DNA of 64,000 bases from Platerodrilus igneus (taxonomy: Eukaryota; Arthropoda; Insecta; Coleoptera; Lycidae): contig JARFIW010000113.1 of assembly GCA_036346225.1 (NCBI GenBank), forward strand, positions 25,361-89,360. The letters are read 5' to 3'. A model generated the notes under the pieces. The model made no database searches. It was given only the letters and a program-made list of their open reading frames with translations, and was not told where the DNA came from. Positions 31,701 to 42,724 of this stretch are shown in pieces. Position numbers and translations under genes: made by a program. Position 1 is the stretch's first letter; each line of letters opens with the position of its first letter.

Positions 31701-34700
31701 ATTTCCAAACATAAAATAACAATAAAAAAAATATTAACATTTTAAAAGTTGGACAAAAAATCAAAAGGAAACCTTCAAAACCGAAATTCCCTTGCGTATT
31801 GGACGACAAAATTAAAATAGGGTCCCCGTTCCAATACAATTTAAGGAACCAAATTTTGGTACCGAAATTTTAAACCCGCCAATCCCTAGTCCATATTTAA
31901 ATTCTTATGAAAATTGGTTTCAAACAATTAAACCCTGGGTTGACCATTAACCTTTCCGAAAACATTTAGACAAGGTAAAGTAATTTTTCCAAACATCTTC
32001 TAACCATTGGTTAATCTCAAGTGAAAACCCCCATAACCGCCTGACCAATACAATTTTATAAAATTTAGAACCAAGTTAAACAAATGTTACAAAATGAAAC
32101 CTAGGGAAAAAATAAAATACTTCAACTTTTAATAGTAATAATTACAAAAATTAAAAAGGGTTTCCTAACAAAAGTTATGAGCAAATGGCATAATTTAAGG
32201 GAAACTTAGGTTAAATTAGAATGGGAACAATTTGAGGTCGGTTGCATCTAGGACTTAAGTAATGAAATATTAATAATCAAAACCAAAAAGAAACCATTGT
32301 TTGCAATTAATAAAAATGCTACTAATTAAACTTTAAAAGACCATCAAATCTTTTTTAAAAAAACTTTTCAATTTAAAAAACAAAAAGAAATTTATTTTCT
32401 TAAAAAGAAATTTATCCAAATAAATTTCGTTTTGAAAAGTTTATTATTTAACTTTAAAATTTCAATTCCTTTCCCAAAAAAAGTGATAGTAAAATAAACC
32501 CTCTTTTTAAAAGCCAAATTTATTATTCTACAAACAAAACCTATTTCGTTTGTTGGAAAAACTCCTTTGTTCTTTTGTGCGGAAAGTGGTTCCTAAAAAA
32601 ATTCAAGGTTTTATGGCTTGTTAAATTGTTAATAAGGTTTCCGATTCCCTTATTCAAGAACGTTAAATTTTTTGGAGTAAAAAAATATGGGTAAAATAAG
32701 GTCAAAAACCCAACCTTGGAAAACAAATGTTTTTGTTTAAGAATTTCCTTTTTAAACCATTTATGAAATTATTGGGCTTAAAAGAAAAAAGAAATTTTCA
32801 ACCCAAAGAAAAGGTTTTGAAAATTAAAATATAGTTTTAAGGTAATTAAAATAAATTAATATTCTGTTTTTTAATTCAAAATTTTCTTTTCAGGGTTTTT
32901 AAATTAGGAAAAGATTTAAATTGTTTGTTTTATAATTAGTGTTTAATATAATTTTTGCAAGTTGTTAAAAAAACAATTTTATTTTTATTGAAAGGGTTTG
33001 TTTTCAAAAATTATGCAAAAAAAGTTTGAAAACTCTAAAGTTTAATTTTAAATTTAATATTAATTTTTTGGAAAAACGGAGCGAACTTCCTTTAAATCGA
33101 AAACCTAGTTGTGTTAATAAATTGGTTTTAAAAGTAAATTTTTTAATTTTGCCTTTTAAAAATTTTTATTTTGGGAAAAAAACGGGCATTGTTTTAAAAC
33201 CCTTCAGCAAACACATTTTTTTTTACTTCTTTTGGAAATTCGTAGGGTTCCTCAACTTTTAATGCCTTTCCTTTCTTAAATTTTTAAACATTAAATTTTA
33301 ACGTCCCTTTCGGTTAAACGTTAGGAGAGTAATTTACATTTAGTTAAAATAAGGTGCATAAAAATTTAAAGAAAATTAAGTCCGGTTTTTTGTTGATTAT
33401 CAAAATTTGTTATTAAAAAGGAAAGTACACTTACATTAATTCCCAAACAATGGTTAAATAACAAAAAATTTAACTTATAGGAAAAATTTAAAGGGAAACT
33501 TTATTACCAAATTGTTGTAAAGCACAAATCATTTTAGAATCCCTTCTACAATAATTAACTTAAATTTTGTTTACCCGAAAATTTTAGGGTTAGCTTTTTA
33601 CTATGATTGAATCAAAAATAAAACTTGTTGGAATTAACCTTTTCCGTTAACATTTGCCATAAGGGAATTTTTAAACCCAAAGTTTGTTAATTCTTGTAAT
33701 TGAAAACAACCACTAACCCAATTTTAAACCAAAAAGTTTTATAATTAATTTAGAAAACCCAGTTAAATAAATCCAATGACCACCTAGGCCAAAATCGCAT
33801 TTAAAGCTACCAATACCATACAAATTTTGGTTCCTCAAAGTAAAAATAATTAATTCCCTAACTTAAAGGTAAATTGTTAGGAAATTTCAGGTATTGAAAT
33901 TGTACTTCCGGTTGTCAATTTTTACCTAATAACCAAAGGTGTTTTAATTGGTCCAGAAGGAGAATGCGAAATTAATTCAAAGCTGTTTAAAACCATCAAA
34001 TTCTTGGTAAAAAACAGGCGCAATTTCCAAAAAAGGTGTGTTTTTAAAAGAACACCAGGGTAAGAGGCTTAAAACCCAATTTAATTTGGCAAAAAAAATT
34101 TATTTAGCCTTTAAAATTAATACCTTAAAACAAACCAACATCAAATTGGAAAAACCCTTTTTTAACATGGTTTAAAAAAAAAATAAGGTTTGTAGTTCTT
34201 GTAAATTTTATTTTTCGGTTAAAATTTTAAAACACTCTTTTTGGGGTAACGCGGCAAAACAATTGGAAAACCAAATTTTTGTTTAATGAACACTTCAAAA
34301 CTTTATTTTGAAATGTAGTTTAAAAAATGATATTCTGAAAACGTTTGAAAATTAAAACTTTTGGCCATTTCTGTTGATTTCTTTTAATTTAATCAAAATT
34401 TCATTTTAGTTTCAAAATTAAAAGATTTTTTGATTTTTAATTGTTTAATTGTTTCAAGTGTAAACAAACAATTATTAAATTGAAATTTCATTGGAAAAAT
34501 TGCAAATTTCCTTGCCAACGAATAGTAATTTTAAATTAAGGTTTTGCCCAATTATTTAGGCCGGCCAGGTAACATTTTTAAAATTTAAAAGACCCGGATG
34601 ATTCAAATTGGTTTTAAAGTTTGAGAATCCTTAATTATTGGGAAAAACCTTTAAAAATTAAGCAAACATTTTAAATTTAAACGTCCTTTATTGGAAACGT

Positions 34701-35283
34701 GTTCTAACTTTTATTGAAACTAAATTCCCTTTTTCATTTTTTAATTTAATTTTGGAATTCGGTTAAAAACATTTTAAGTTCTGCTAACCTGGAACAATTT
34801 TCAAGTCTTTTTTTTATTTTTAAAATTTGTTAAAAAGGAAAGAGATTTTAAGGAAAATTTTAACAAAAATTTTTAAATGGGTAAGTTGGGAACTTTTGTA
34901 AATATTGATTTGTAAAACATTTACTAGGGTGGAAACCCTCACTTTAAACTACTTAAAAGGATCTCCTTAAGGGTTACCGTTTTCCCAACGATGTTGCCAA
35001 CCCAAAATTATATTTACTTTGGGTTTACCTTTTGATTAAATTTTTGCCAATAGGGCCTTTGTAAAAATCTTGGATTTATTTATAACTTGTGGTTTAACCT
35101 AAATCAAATTCTAAACGTTTAGAATTTGATTTAGGGTAAAACTTTAAAAGCTTACAGGCCAAATATTCAAACAATTTTATCAAAGGAAACCCTAAATGGA
35201 AATAAATTTGGGTTGAATCCGAAAGGGTATTAAATTCCCCTTTACCAAAATTGGGTTTTAAATAGTTATTGATGGGTTTCACC
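25780..35283. other. Homopolymer-ridden low-information tract, probably a corrupted copy of repeat DNA
   Basis: For 9.5 kb almost every position sits in an A, T, G or C run of 2-5. Open frames are short and of abnormal composition (Phe/Leu/Lys-rich). The first half is A/G-rich on the + strand and the second half T-richer. Three faint anchors fit the LTR-element internal region in order: 26260-26345 with 44960-45110, 26540-26600 with 45430-45500, and 26745-26830 with 45770-45850. The change back to normal complexity at about 35284 is abrupt. I see no gene here and regard most of it as uncorrected sequence or heavily decayed repeat. Confidence 0.6.
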
Positions 35284-37080
35284 TGAAACAGCTAACCTAC
35301 AAATGTTAAGCTGAGGGTCAAACTAAAATTTAAGCTAGAATTCACTTCTAAGAAGATTCTCCTCCCAAATAGCCTGACATAGAACTTTACAAATACAAAC
35401 TGACAAGTGTCCCTACAACATCCTACCTTATAGTAAAAATATTGTTATGCTTAAGCCGTTGTTCGCAATTGAATGTAAGTGCTACGTTCCTATTGGTAAT
35501 AAGATAAATATTGACTAATCAACAAAGAAAGCAACTGTGAGCATCCTAATTGTCTCCTATCTGCATTCATGCATGACGCTTATCTTTTAACTATGTTAAT
35601 ACTCTCATACGTTTAATTCCGAATATGTCAACGACTTAAACTACCTAATGTTTTATAATTTAATGGGATGGTTAGTTTCATAAATATGTTGAGCAACTAG
35701 CGATTTCTCATAATGACTGTTTTTAAAATTTAAAATGTGTTTGTTGACAATTTACTATAAAATCTCAGAGTTTAGTAACTCATCAACTAGGTCTTTCGTA
35801 TTTTCTAAGAGAACTGTTACGCTCCGTCCTTGTGTCTATATAATTGGGCACATGCGTACTTAATTTAAAATTACATATTCAGCATTGTTTTCACGGTTAT
35901 TTTGCATATTTATTAGCAAGTCGAATACCCTTTCAATTTACATAATTATTTGTTTAACATCCTGCAGAACTGTATTAAACACTCAGTTATAAAATCGAAC
36001 ATTTTAAATCTTTTCTATTTTGATAACGTGAAAACCTGAATTTTTTTTATTATTAATAAAGCACGGATATCTACTTTATTTTGAATATAGCCTTAAAACT
36101 GGTATTTATTTATCAAAACGTTTGCTTTAGGTTAGAATATGGTATTTTTTTAAGCAACATACATTTCATAAATAAGTTTAAAGAAGTGATTCGATTAACA
36201 AAACGTTTGTTTTCCAAGGTTGTTTCTGCACGCTTATGTTACTCCATATTTGGTTTACGTCAATGAGAATGCTACGTTCTCGAATAAGTTTTATACGAAA
36301 CATAGGTAACATATGTTACAAGATACATGACAAATACTTAAATTTGTGTTGTTTTAGAACGTCGAGCTGTTCGCGAGCAAAGAGGCAAAGGAGTTTTTCC
36401 ACTATTATCGATGTTAGGTCTGTTTGTGGAGGTATAATGCGTTGGAAGACGGCTCATTACTATACAGCTTTTTTTTGTTTGAACAGAATTGAAATTGGGA
36501 GTATAATAATAAGCGTTGTTCTACGAATTACCCTGGATGATTTCTTTTAAGAAACACTATTTCGTTTTGGTTGTGTAGAATTGAAACAGTCTGTTGTTTA
36601 ATAAGCAAGATGTTGATCGGTCTGTTAACAGCTGTGAATAAGTACGCATTCTCATAACTGCGACAATGGTACTACGTTTTGGTTGATTATGTAATATGTG
36701 TACATACTGGAAGTACCCGATTTGACAACTCGACGCTCAGAATACTGTTCCATACACTAATTTACCTAAGTTAGGGATACCCTGTAATTATGTCATGCTC
36801 ATACTTTGTAGGAAACCTAATTAATTTTGTATGGTATGGTAGCTGATAACAGTGCAAGTATTTTAGTGTTTTTCTAGGTGGTCAATGTACAATTTACTTC
36901 AGACTCGGTTCTAAATTAATTATAAAACATAGTTTGAAGTGTGAAAATGCGGTTATGTGGTTGTTTACAATTCACAATCGAGATTTACAAAACTGGTGTA
37001 GAAGCAGTTTGAAAAATTCACTTACGTGTATAAATGTTACGGAAAGGTTAATGTCAACAGTTTGTATTGTTGTATTGTAT
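35284..37080. other. Normal-complexity AT-rich sequence, nothing recognised
   Basis: About 1.8 kb with ordinary base texture and no copy elsewhere in the window that I could find. The longest frames (36081-36266, 36236-36550, 36934-37368) show no motif, and the last runs into the LTR at 37081. It could be host intergenic or intronic sequence flanking the LTR array. Confidence 0.5.
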
Positions 37081-38481
37081 TGTATTACTACGTACCTAGA
37101 CGTTACCGAAAGGGACGTAAAAATTTATGACGTTAAGAAACGCACGGGTTTGACAGAAAGAGAAAGGACGATTAAAGTGAGGACCCGTACGAATCACAAT
37201 TACGAAAAAAAAGTAGAACCAAAGAAACTTAGAAATACCAAGCTAACTACCAAACGCATAGAGCGGGGGATTCACATAAATACCAAACAGCACATCGCCA
37301 ACGATTTTCTATTAGCAACAAGAATAAGAAAAGGATTCTATATAAAAAAAGCAAAAGACATAAATTAAGAGTTACTATTTAAAAGCAAACAATTATATTA
37401 TACGGACAATCTAGTAATTTCGATACGAAGTGCGCATCTCGTATTTTACACCAAAAAAAACTAATCAGTAAATAAAGTAAACGTTTGGGAGCTTTTGACA
37501 AACATTTTTAAAATTGTACATAATACCTTTTGAAAAATAAACTAATCAATAAAGAAAATAAAACTTGTGCATTCTTTTGACAAGCATGCTTAAAAATGGT
37601 ATATCGCCCCTGTAGAGCGATGCTAATATCGATACGCAGCAACAAACAATAGTGCTACAGTTTTAAGTTTCTTTTCGCGTAACTACACCAAACCCTGATA
37701 AAGAATAATCCCTTGACATACACAAAAAGAACACATCATATAATTACACGTGTCGGGATACTTAGCTTTTACACCATCGGAAGGGAATCAGCACAACATC
37801 GCCACGGTAATCGGAATCCATTTACCCTGTTACCATAACGGCACCAGCGATCTACAAGTAAAAGCAGTTGGTCTGGGGAAAAAAATAGTCGGGCCAACAT
37901 AGAAACAATTTTACCCACAGCTAAGAGCTAAAAAGAGTATTTTGTTAGGATGGGTAAGCGCGGAAGAAATTACCGATGCACACAAGATATCCACTACTCG
38001 TCGAACAAAAAAAAACAAGCATCGTTCTTGAAGTACTAGGACGAGTAGTTTAGAAAAATACCTTAAAGTACGAGCTGCAGAATCAAATTAAAATTCGTTT
38101 AATAACCAGAATGCTAAATTCAATCCCCGTGTTGTCAACCATACAAATGTGATTAGAAATTCGACACAAGCTTTATCAGTGTAGCATGATTCATTGTTGC
38201 AACGAGTATTTAGGTTGGAATAGTACAGGAAGTAATTATGGGCTATCGTACTATGGAGCAAGCCAGCGGATATTCAAAACAAGGTACCGACTATGTATCT
38301 TATAGCGGAAACTTTCTAACTTGCAGCAAGTGGGTTTAAATGAAATTATAATAAAACGTACTTATTGTAGAAAGGTCTAATGTGCAGGGTGTTGTTTGAG
38401 TACAGAAAGCAGAATCTTTGTGAATAAAGAAGGAAATAAAGAGGGTACGGTTTAATACATCGTCGGAAGGAGAACGTAACA
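37081..38481 (-). repeat. LTR B of the tandem array (3' LTR of unit 1)
   Basis: Collinear with the other three LTR copies from TACGTACCTAGACG-type sequence to ...GTAACA. It is visibly diverged from A and D by scattered substitutions, and closer to C. Left of 37081 the sequence is unrelated, so this is the outer edge of the array. Confidence 0.75.
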
Positions 38482-38498
38482 ATTCCCCCGGCAAAATG
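38482..38498 (-). promoter_or_regulatory. Candidate polypurine tract, unit 1
   Basis: The minus strand reads CATTTTGCCGGGGGAATT immediately before TGTTACG of LTR B. A purine tract abutting the 3' LTR primes plus-strand synthesis in LTR elements. It is weaker than the corresponding tract of unit 2. Confidence 0.55.
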
Positions 38499-39299
38499 AA
38501 TACAAGAGTAATGAAACCGGCAGTATAGTACTTACTAAGAACAAAAACAAAAAAGAATTCGTTTGAGAAAACTCAAAGAAAAGTAAAAAAATCAACAGAA
38601 TCAACGTATCCGGCTCGAAAGCCCACTATTCCATAATAGGATGGACCAAAAGAAAATTCGCTTAAGAAACCTACAAGAAACACTCAAAAATAAAAAAAAG
38701 GGTTTTTATCCGGCTCGAAGTACCGCACGACACCAAAAGTGAGAAGGACCACAGGGAAGGATAGGTAGGTGTAGCAATGAACGAGGACAAAGGTAGAACG
38801 GCATCAACACTGCCAAAGTCGTCACAGGACGGATGCTTCTTCCGAAAAGAAGCAGTACAGTCTTCATCTTCATAAGACGATTGGTTTCCTGCAGAAACAC
38901 AAAAGTAAAGAATAGAAGCGGGGAAGAAAACCAACAGTAATAGCCAAAACAAGACAAAAACTGTCAAGCCCCAAAGTAAGCCACGGAACAACAAGAATGC
39001 TGGATGTAAAAAAATTAAAGTACTTCAAACTGTGGTACCAAAGAATCGCACCAAACGATGAATCTAATAAAGGAATTGCTAACTGGGCCTAAAGTCGACT
39101 AAGTCGTGGTTTCTGAAAAAAAGAAAAAAATTGACCAGAAAGCACCTACCACAGGAAGTGGATCGAAAATCAAACCAAGTCAGCACAAAGACCGACAGAA
39201 AAAACCAACACCAAGCAACAAGTACAAGAACCGCATTAAAAAAAAACCTTAAGAATAGCACAAAAGAAAATATAACAGAATCCCAGTGTAGTTATGTAT

Positions 39300-39525
39300 G
39301 AGTATGTGAAAGTGTGTGTATGTGTGTGCGTAGATGTATGTGTATGTGCATGCGTGTGTGTATGCGCGTGCGTGTGTGTGTGGGTGTGTGTTGTATCGCT
39401 TTAGTTACCAATTACGACAGGCAGGTCGTACCATGGGAATATTTTAATCCCGGACCCACCCAGGGTTTGGAGTACAAGAAAAGAGCAAAAGAAAGGATAA
39501 CCAAACAAAAATGTGTGTGTTTATG

Positions 39526-39564
<39 letters not shown>

Positions 39565-39835
39565 AAGTATGAGTGTATGTGTTGGACCGCTTTAGTCGCC
39601 TCTTTCGACATTCAGGTCGTACCATAGGGCTATTCTATTCCCGGATCCACACGGGGTAGGAGTACAAAAGGTGGACGAAAGAAAAGAGAACCAAAAAGAT
39701 ATGTGTTTGTGTGCGTGTGTGTATGAAGTGTGTGTACGAAGTGTGTGGGTATGTGTTGGACCGCTTTAGCCGCCTCTTAAGACGGGCAAGTCGTACTGTG
39801 GGACTATTCCCGAATCCATACTCGGTGAGTGAAAA
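39300..39835. repeat. GT microsatellite interleaved with three conserved modules (unit 1)
   Basis: Three cycles of roughly 180 bases each pair a (GT)n-rich stretch with a well-conserved block beginning CCGCTTTAGTCGCCTCTTA. The block continues with acaggcaggtcgtacc and a cccggacccacacggg-type end. Blocks start near 39395, 39587 and 39761. The same three-cycle cluster occurs at 44950-45520. The blocks are more conserved than the sequence around them. Confidence 0.85.
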
Positions 39836-40239
39836 AAAAAAGGAAAACTCCGTAAAACAGAAAAGTAAATAAAGGAATCGTAAAGTTCAAAAGTCAAATC
39901 CTAAGGGGAGCAAAATCGGCATAAGAATATGGGGCGCGAGGACTATATATTAAGCTTAAGACGTTTACGCCGCCAGCAGAAAAACGAAGCGAGGTCAAGA
40001 ACATTACGTTTTCGCCGACATATATCTTCAGGTTCTGAATTACCATAGCCTATTGTCTGCCTCTTTTGGGCAGTTTCATGCAAAACAGGAAAAGGAGGGA
40101 TGTAGTAGTTGTAGCACGCGGTTCTGGAGGTGTTGGCGAGTGTGGAGGTAGTAGTGGTTGTCGTGATTTAGAAAACTCAGAACGCGTCACACAACGAAGC
40201 CATTTGTTTTTAGGATTAGTTGCAGGAAAGTTAACGGTC

Positions 40240-40850
40240 GAAAAAGGAACATCATGGACTATAAGAATATCAACGGTAGAAAAGGGAAAGCATTGGCTGA
40301 AAGAGAATCAACCGTACAGAAATAAACATAATCAGAGTACACTTCATTTACTTTAGATAAATGGACATAAGCAGATAAAATTTCTTTGACTCTAGACAAC
40401 GGAACAGAATCAAGTAGATTTTCAGCAACATTAGATAAAAGTATAGAATCACGCAGGTTTTTCTTAGCATTAAGTAAAGGAACGTCGTCAACATTGGAAA
40501 TGAAGTACACGCAAGTATATCTTCATCAAGAGTAAATGGACGAACAGAGCCTGGTAGAGCTCCATCAATAGTAGATAAAGGAACATCAACTAGAAGTTCA
40601 TCAACCTTAGATAAAAGAACAAAAGCAAGTAGAATTTTATCAGCATTAGACAAAAAAGCACAATCAAGAAAAATTTCGTCAATATTAGGGAAATGAGTAA
40701 GAGCAGGTAACGTTTGATCAAAGTTCGATAAAGAAGCAGAATCAAGTAAGACTTCTTACACGTTAGACAATAGCGTAGGAACAGGCAAAACTTCAGCCAC
40801 AATAAGAACGGCATTCTCGACAACAGTAACAACAGGCAATAACGATACCG
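40240..40850. repeat. 39-bp (13-codon) tandem repeat region, unit 1
   Basis: Homologous to 1-600 and 45911-46500 with many substitutions. The ttagataaa-type heads recur every 39 bases, and minus-strand reading gives L-S-K-V-D-E-L-L-V-D-V-P-like units. Frames are interrupted, but the period is kept across all copies. Confidence 0.65.
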
Positions 40851-40899
40851 GTTTACTAATTTTAACAGAACCTTCTCGGAAACTACTGGAGGTTACCGT

Positions 40900-41840
40900 T
40901 ACTTCAGCTACAGTTGTTACTGCAGCTACACAGAAATTTCTTATGTAGAACGTTTAATAAAGCAGGAACAAACTCTTGAGTTGCTACCTGTAGGTCATTA
41001 ATTTGAAGTATGGGCTCAACTCGTGGAGGAGGCACAGCCTGCGGTGAGAGTGAATACGTAGGATCCATTTGATCATCGTTTGAATTGCAAAAGACAGAAG
41101 AAATTTGGTTCTTGTTAGTCGAAGTTTGGTAAGTAGAGACGTGATAGCCGTAGAAGTCAGTATTATAGTTTAAAAGCCCATATGGCTGAAAAGAATATGA
41201 TGTGATGGTAGTAGAGCGAGCAGAAGGAGGTGCAGAATAGGATATAGAACTAGAGACGGAAAAAAATTTTGTTCAAAGCTATATTTGCCGAAGAAGGGTA
41301 AGCTTTGATAGTAGTAGCAAGATAATCTGGTTGAGGTACAGAAGAGAACGTAAAATTAGAAGCACAAGTAATTTCGCTCCTAGATCTGAGAGCAGAACTT
41401 GGAGTATTATTCGAAGACCTATTTGTAGTAGGATGACAGTTCGGACAGTTGCGGCGAGAAACTCCCTTATGTCCGTAACCATAGCAATGGAGTGTTTGAG
41501 GACGAGTAAAACGTGTCAAAACATGACCAGCTTTGTCGCAATTAAAGCATACAACCTGACGAGTAAAAGCAGATCTAGAACTGCAAACAGCAGAAAGTAG
41601 AAAAAAAGTCTTTGATCTGTCCGTATGCGTAGAAAAAATCTTAACAATTCAGTCATGTGAGGTAAAAATATTTTTCTCAATTATAGCAGACTGATCAGCA
41701 AAATTCGGTTCAGCAGTAAAAGCATGTTGGTCTTGACTATGTGTTACAAAATTATCGGTCAAAAACTTTTCCGGTTCTAACTTCGGACATTCGTTCCTTA
41801 ATTCTTGCAAGGTTACAAAGCACAATGGGCAATTGATCAT
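40900..41840 (-). pseudogene. Gag-like nucleocapsid remnant of the non-autonomous LTR element
   Basis: The minus frame opens MINCPLCFVTLQELRNECPK at 41840. After breaks it shows CFNCDKAGHVLTRF (CCHC knuckle with the last Cys replaced by Phe, about 41520-41560) and CYGYGHKGVSRRNCPNC (C-x2-C-x9-C-x2-C type with the second Cys replaced by Tyr, about 41440-41490). A Ser/Thr/Pro-rich tail follows. The paired knuckles match the layout in the Gypsy gag at 12325-12430, which suggests a Gypsy-related parent. No protease or RT follows. In this family such a protein would bind RNA in the particle; here two zinc ligands are already lost. Confidence 0.6.
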
Positions 41841-41918
41841 GCTTATTGAAAGATCCGTACACCCGAAACAGGGCCGTCATACATGTGAAATAGAAGTAAT
41901 GCATTTTACTTAATCCTG

Positions 41919-41936
41919 CTGTCTATTGCAGATACC
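41919..41936. repeat. SINE target-site duplication, left (18 bp)
   Basis: CTGTCTATTGCAGATACC is repeated exactly at 42233-42250. Copies A and D carry a single, uninterrupted version of this site (about 688-706), so it is the empty-site allele. Confidence 0.9.
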
Positions 41937-42232
41937 GTGGATTTATATTTCAATGCTCCACCAGAAGGTACTACATTGGCCAGGGGCGAGTTATTTGTTG
42001 CCTGAAAATTTAGAATTTTGCCGAACACTTGCCGTTCCAGGCAAGGTAGGGCTCTTTAACGTGCGTGATAACACTCACACACGGGACCTCCATTTAACCT
42101 CTCATCCGAACGAGGGCGTATTTGTGAAAAATGCTCACCTGTTATTTTTCAAGCAGTCGGCCGTGTCGGGATTTGAACCCAGGACCTTGGGATCCGTAGT
42201 CTGACGCTTACTACATTGATCCACGGCGACGC
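41937..42232 (-). mobile_element. tRNA-derived SINE, minus orientation, 296 bp
   Basis: Read on the minus strand, the head (42232 down to about 42155) resembles tRNA-Arg(ACG). It has an A-box-like TGGATCAATGTAGTAAGCG, the anticodon-arm text CAGACTACGGATC and a B box GGTTCAAATCC (42169-42179). A ~220-base body follows, with a ggtcccgtgtg-type block and a tail near 41937. An exact 18-bp target duplication flanks it, typical of LINE-driven insertion. It interrupts unit 1 only. Confidence 0.85.
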
Positions 42233-42250
42233 CTGTCTATTGCAGATACC
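42233..42250. repeat. SINE target-site duplication, right (18 bp)
   Basis: Exact copy of 41919-41936, directly after the tRNA-like head. Confidence 0.9.
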
Positions 42251-42699
42251 ATCAAACAGTCTTATCCTATATCAGTTATTTTGCATACGAATAAAAAGAA
42301 ATGGTAGCAAATAACTAAATAGTAACTAGAAATACAGCGCCAGCGTTTTAAAGACTAGAATTATTGGCGAAAACACAAGTCCAATAATTCGGATAGAAAC
42401 AAAAATTAAGGAAAACTGCTATGTAATATTTAAAAAAACAAGAAAACAAATTAAAAAATTTCATAACAAAATAACCGAAAATCGAAAACTGGTTTCACGA
42501 AGGATATTGTCGAGACGAACGTTGAGTATAGGATTTCAAGGCCGAACGTAAAGAGAAAAAAATTAGCAGCATCAAGTTGAGAAAAGCGCGTAATGTAGGA
42601 AATTAGGCAGTACAAAAAAATCAGGCCAGAAGTTAAGCAAAATAAAATCGGCGCAAAAGTTAAGCAAAACAAAATCGAGCTAAACGTTAAGCAACACGC

Positions 42700-42713
42700 A
42701 ACCGGGGCCCCAC
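42700..42713 (-). promoter_or_regulatory. Candidate primer-binding site, unit 1
   Basis: The minus strand reads GTGGGGCCCCGGT just inside LTR C (copies A and D read TGGAGCCCCGGTT). A TGG start is usual for a site pairing with a tRNA CCA end. The matching tRNA was not identified, and the spacing to the LTR edge is somewhat long. Confidence 0.35.
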
Positions 42714-42724
42714 GTCAGAGCGTT

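Larger units (their letters stand above)
38482..42724 (-). mobile_element. Internal region of unit 1 (long form with gag-like segment)
   Basis: It contains, from low to high coordinates, A-rich sequence matching 44042-44950, the GT-microsatellite/module cluster, the 39-bp repeat region, a gag-like minus-strand segment absent from the other units, a SINE insertion, and sequence matching 500-1180. The extra 40864-41848 segment (about 985 bp) is precisely missing from copies A and D, which join at ...tttattaat|attgaaag. Unit 1 is therefore the least deleted copy. Confidence 0.75.

Noticed and set aside
36934..37368. 144-residue frame as a host gene
   Set aside because: Its second half is LTR B sequence that is also present, non-coding, in the other LTR copies.
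39536..39560. (GT)n tract as telomeric or Z-DNA functional element
   Set aside because: It is part of a repeated microsatellite/module cluster and no telomere-type unit is present. Z-DNA potential exists for any GT tract and is not specific.
42155..42232. Functional tRNA-Arg gene on the minus strand
   Set aside because: The stems pair imperfectly, a long non-tRNA body is attached, and an 18-bp target duplication encloses the whole unit, so it is a SINE head.
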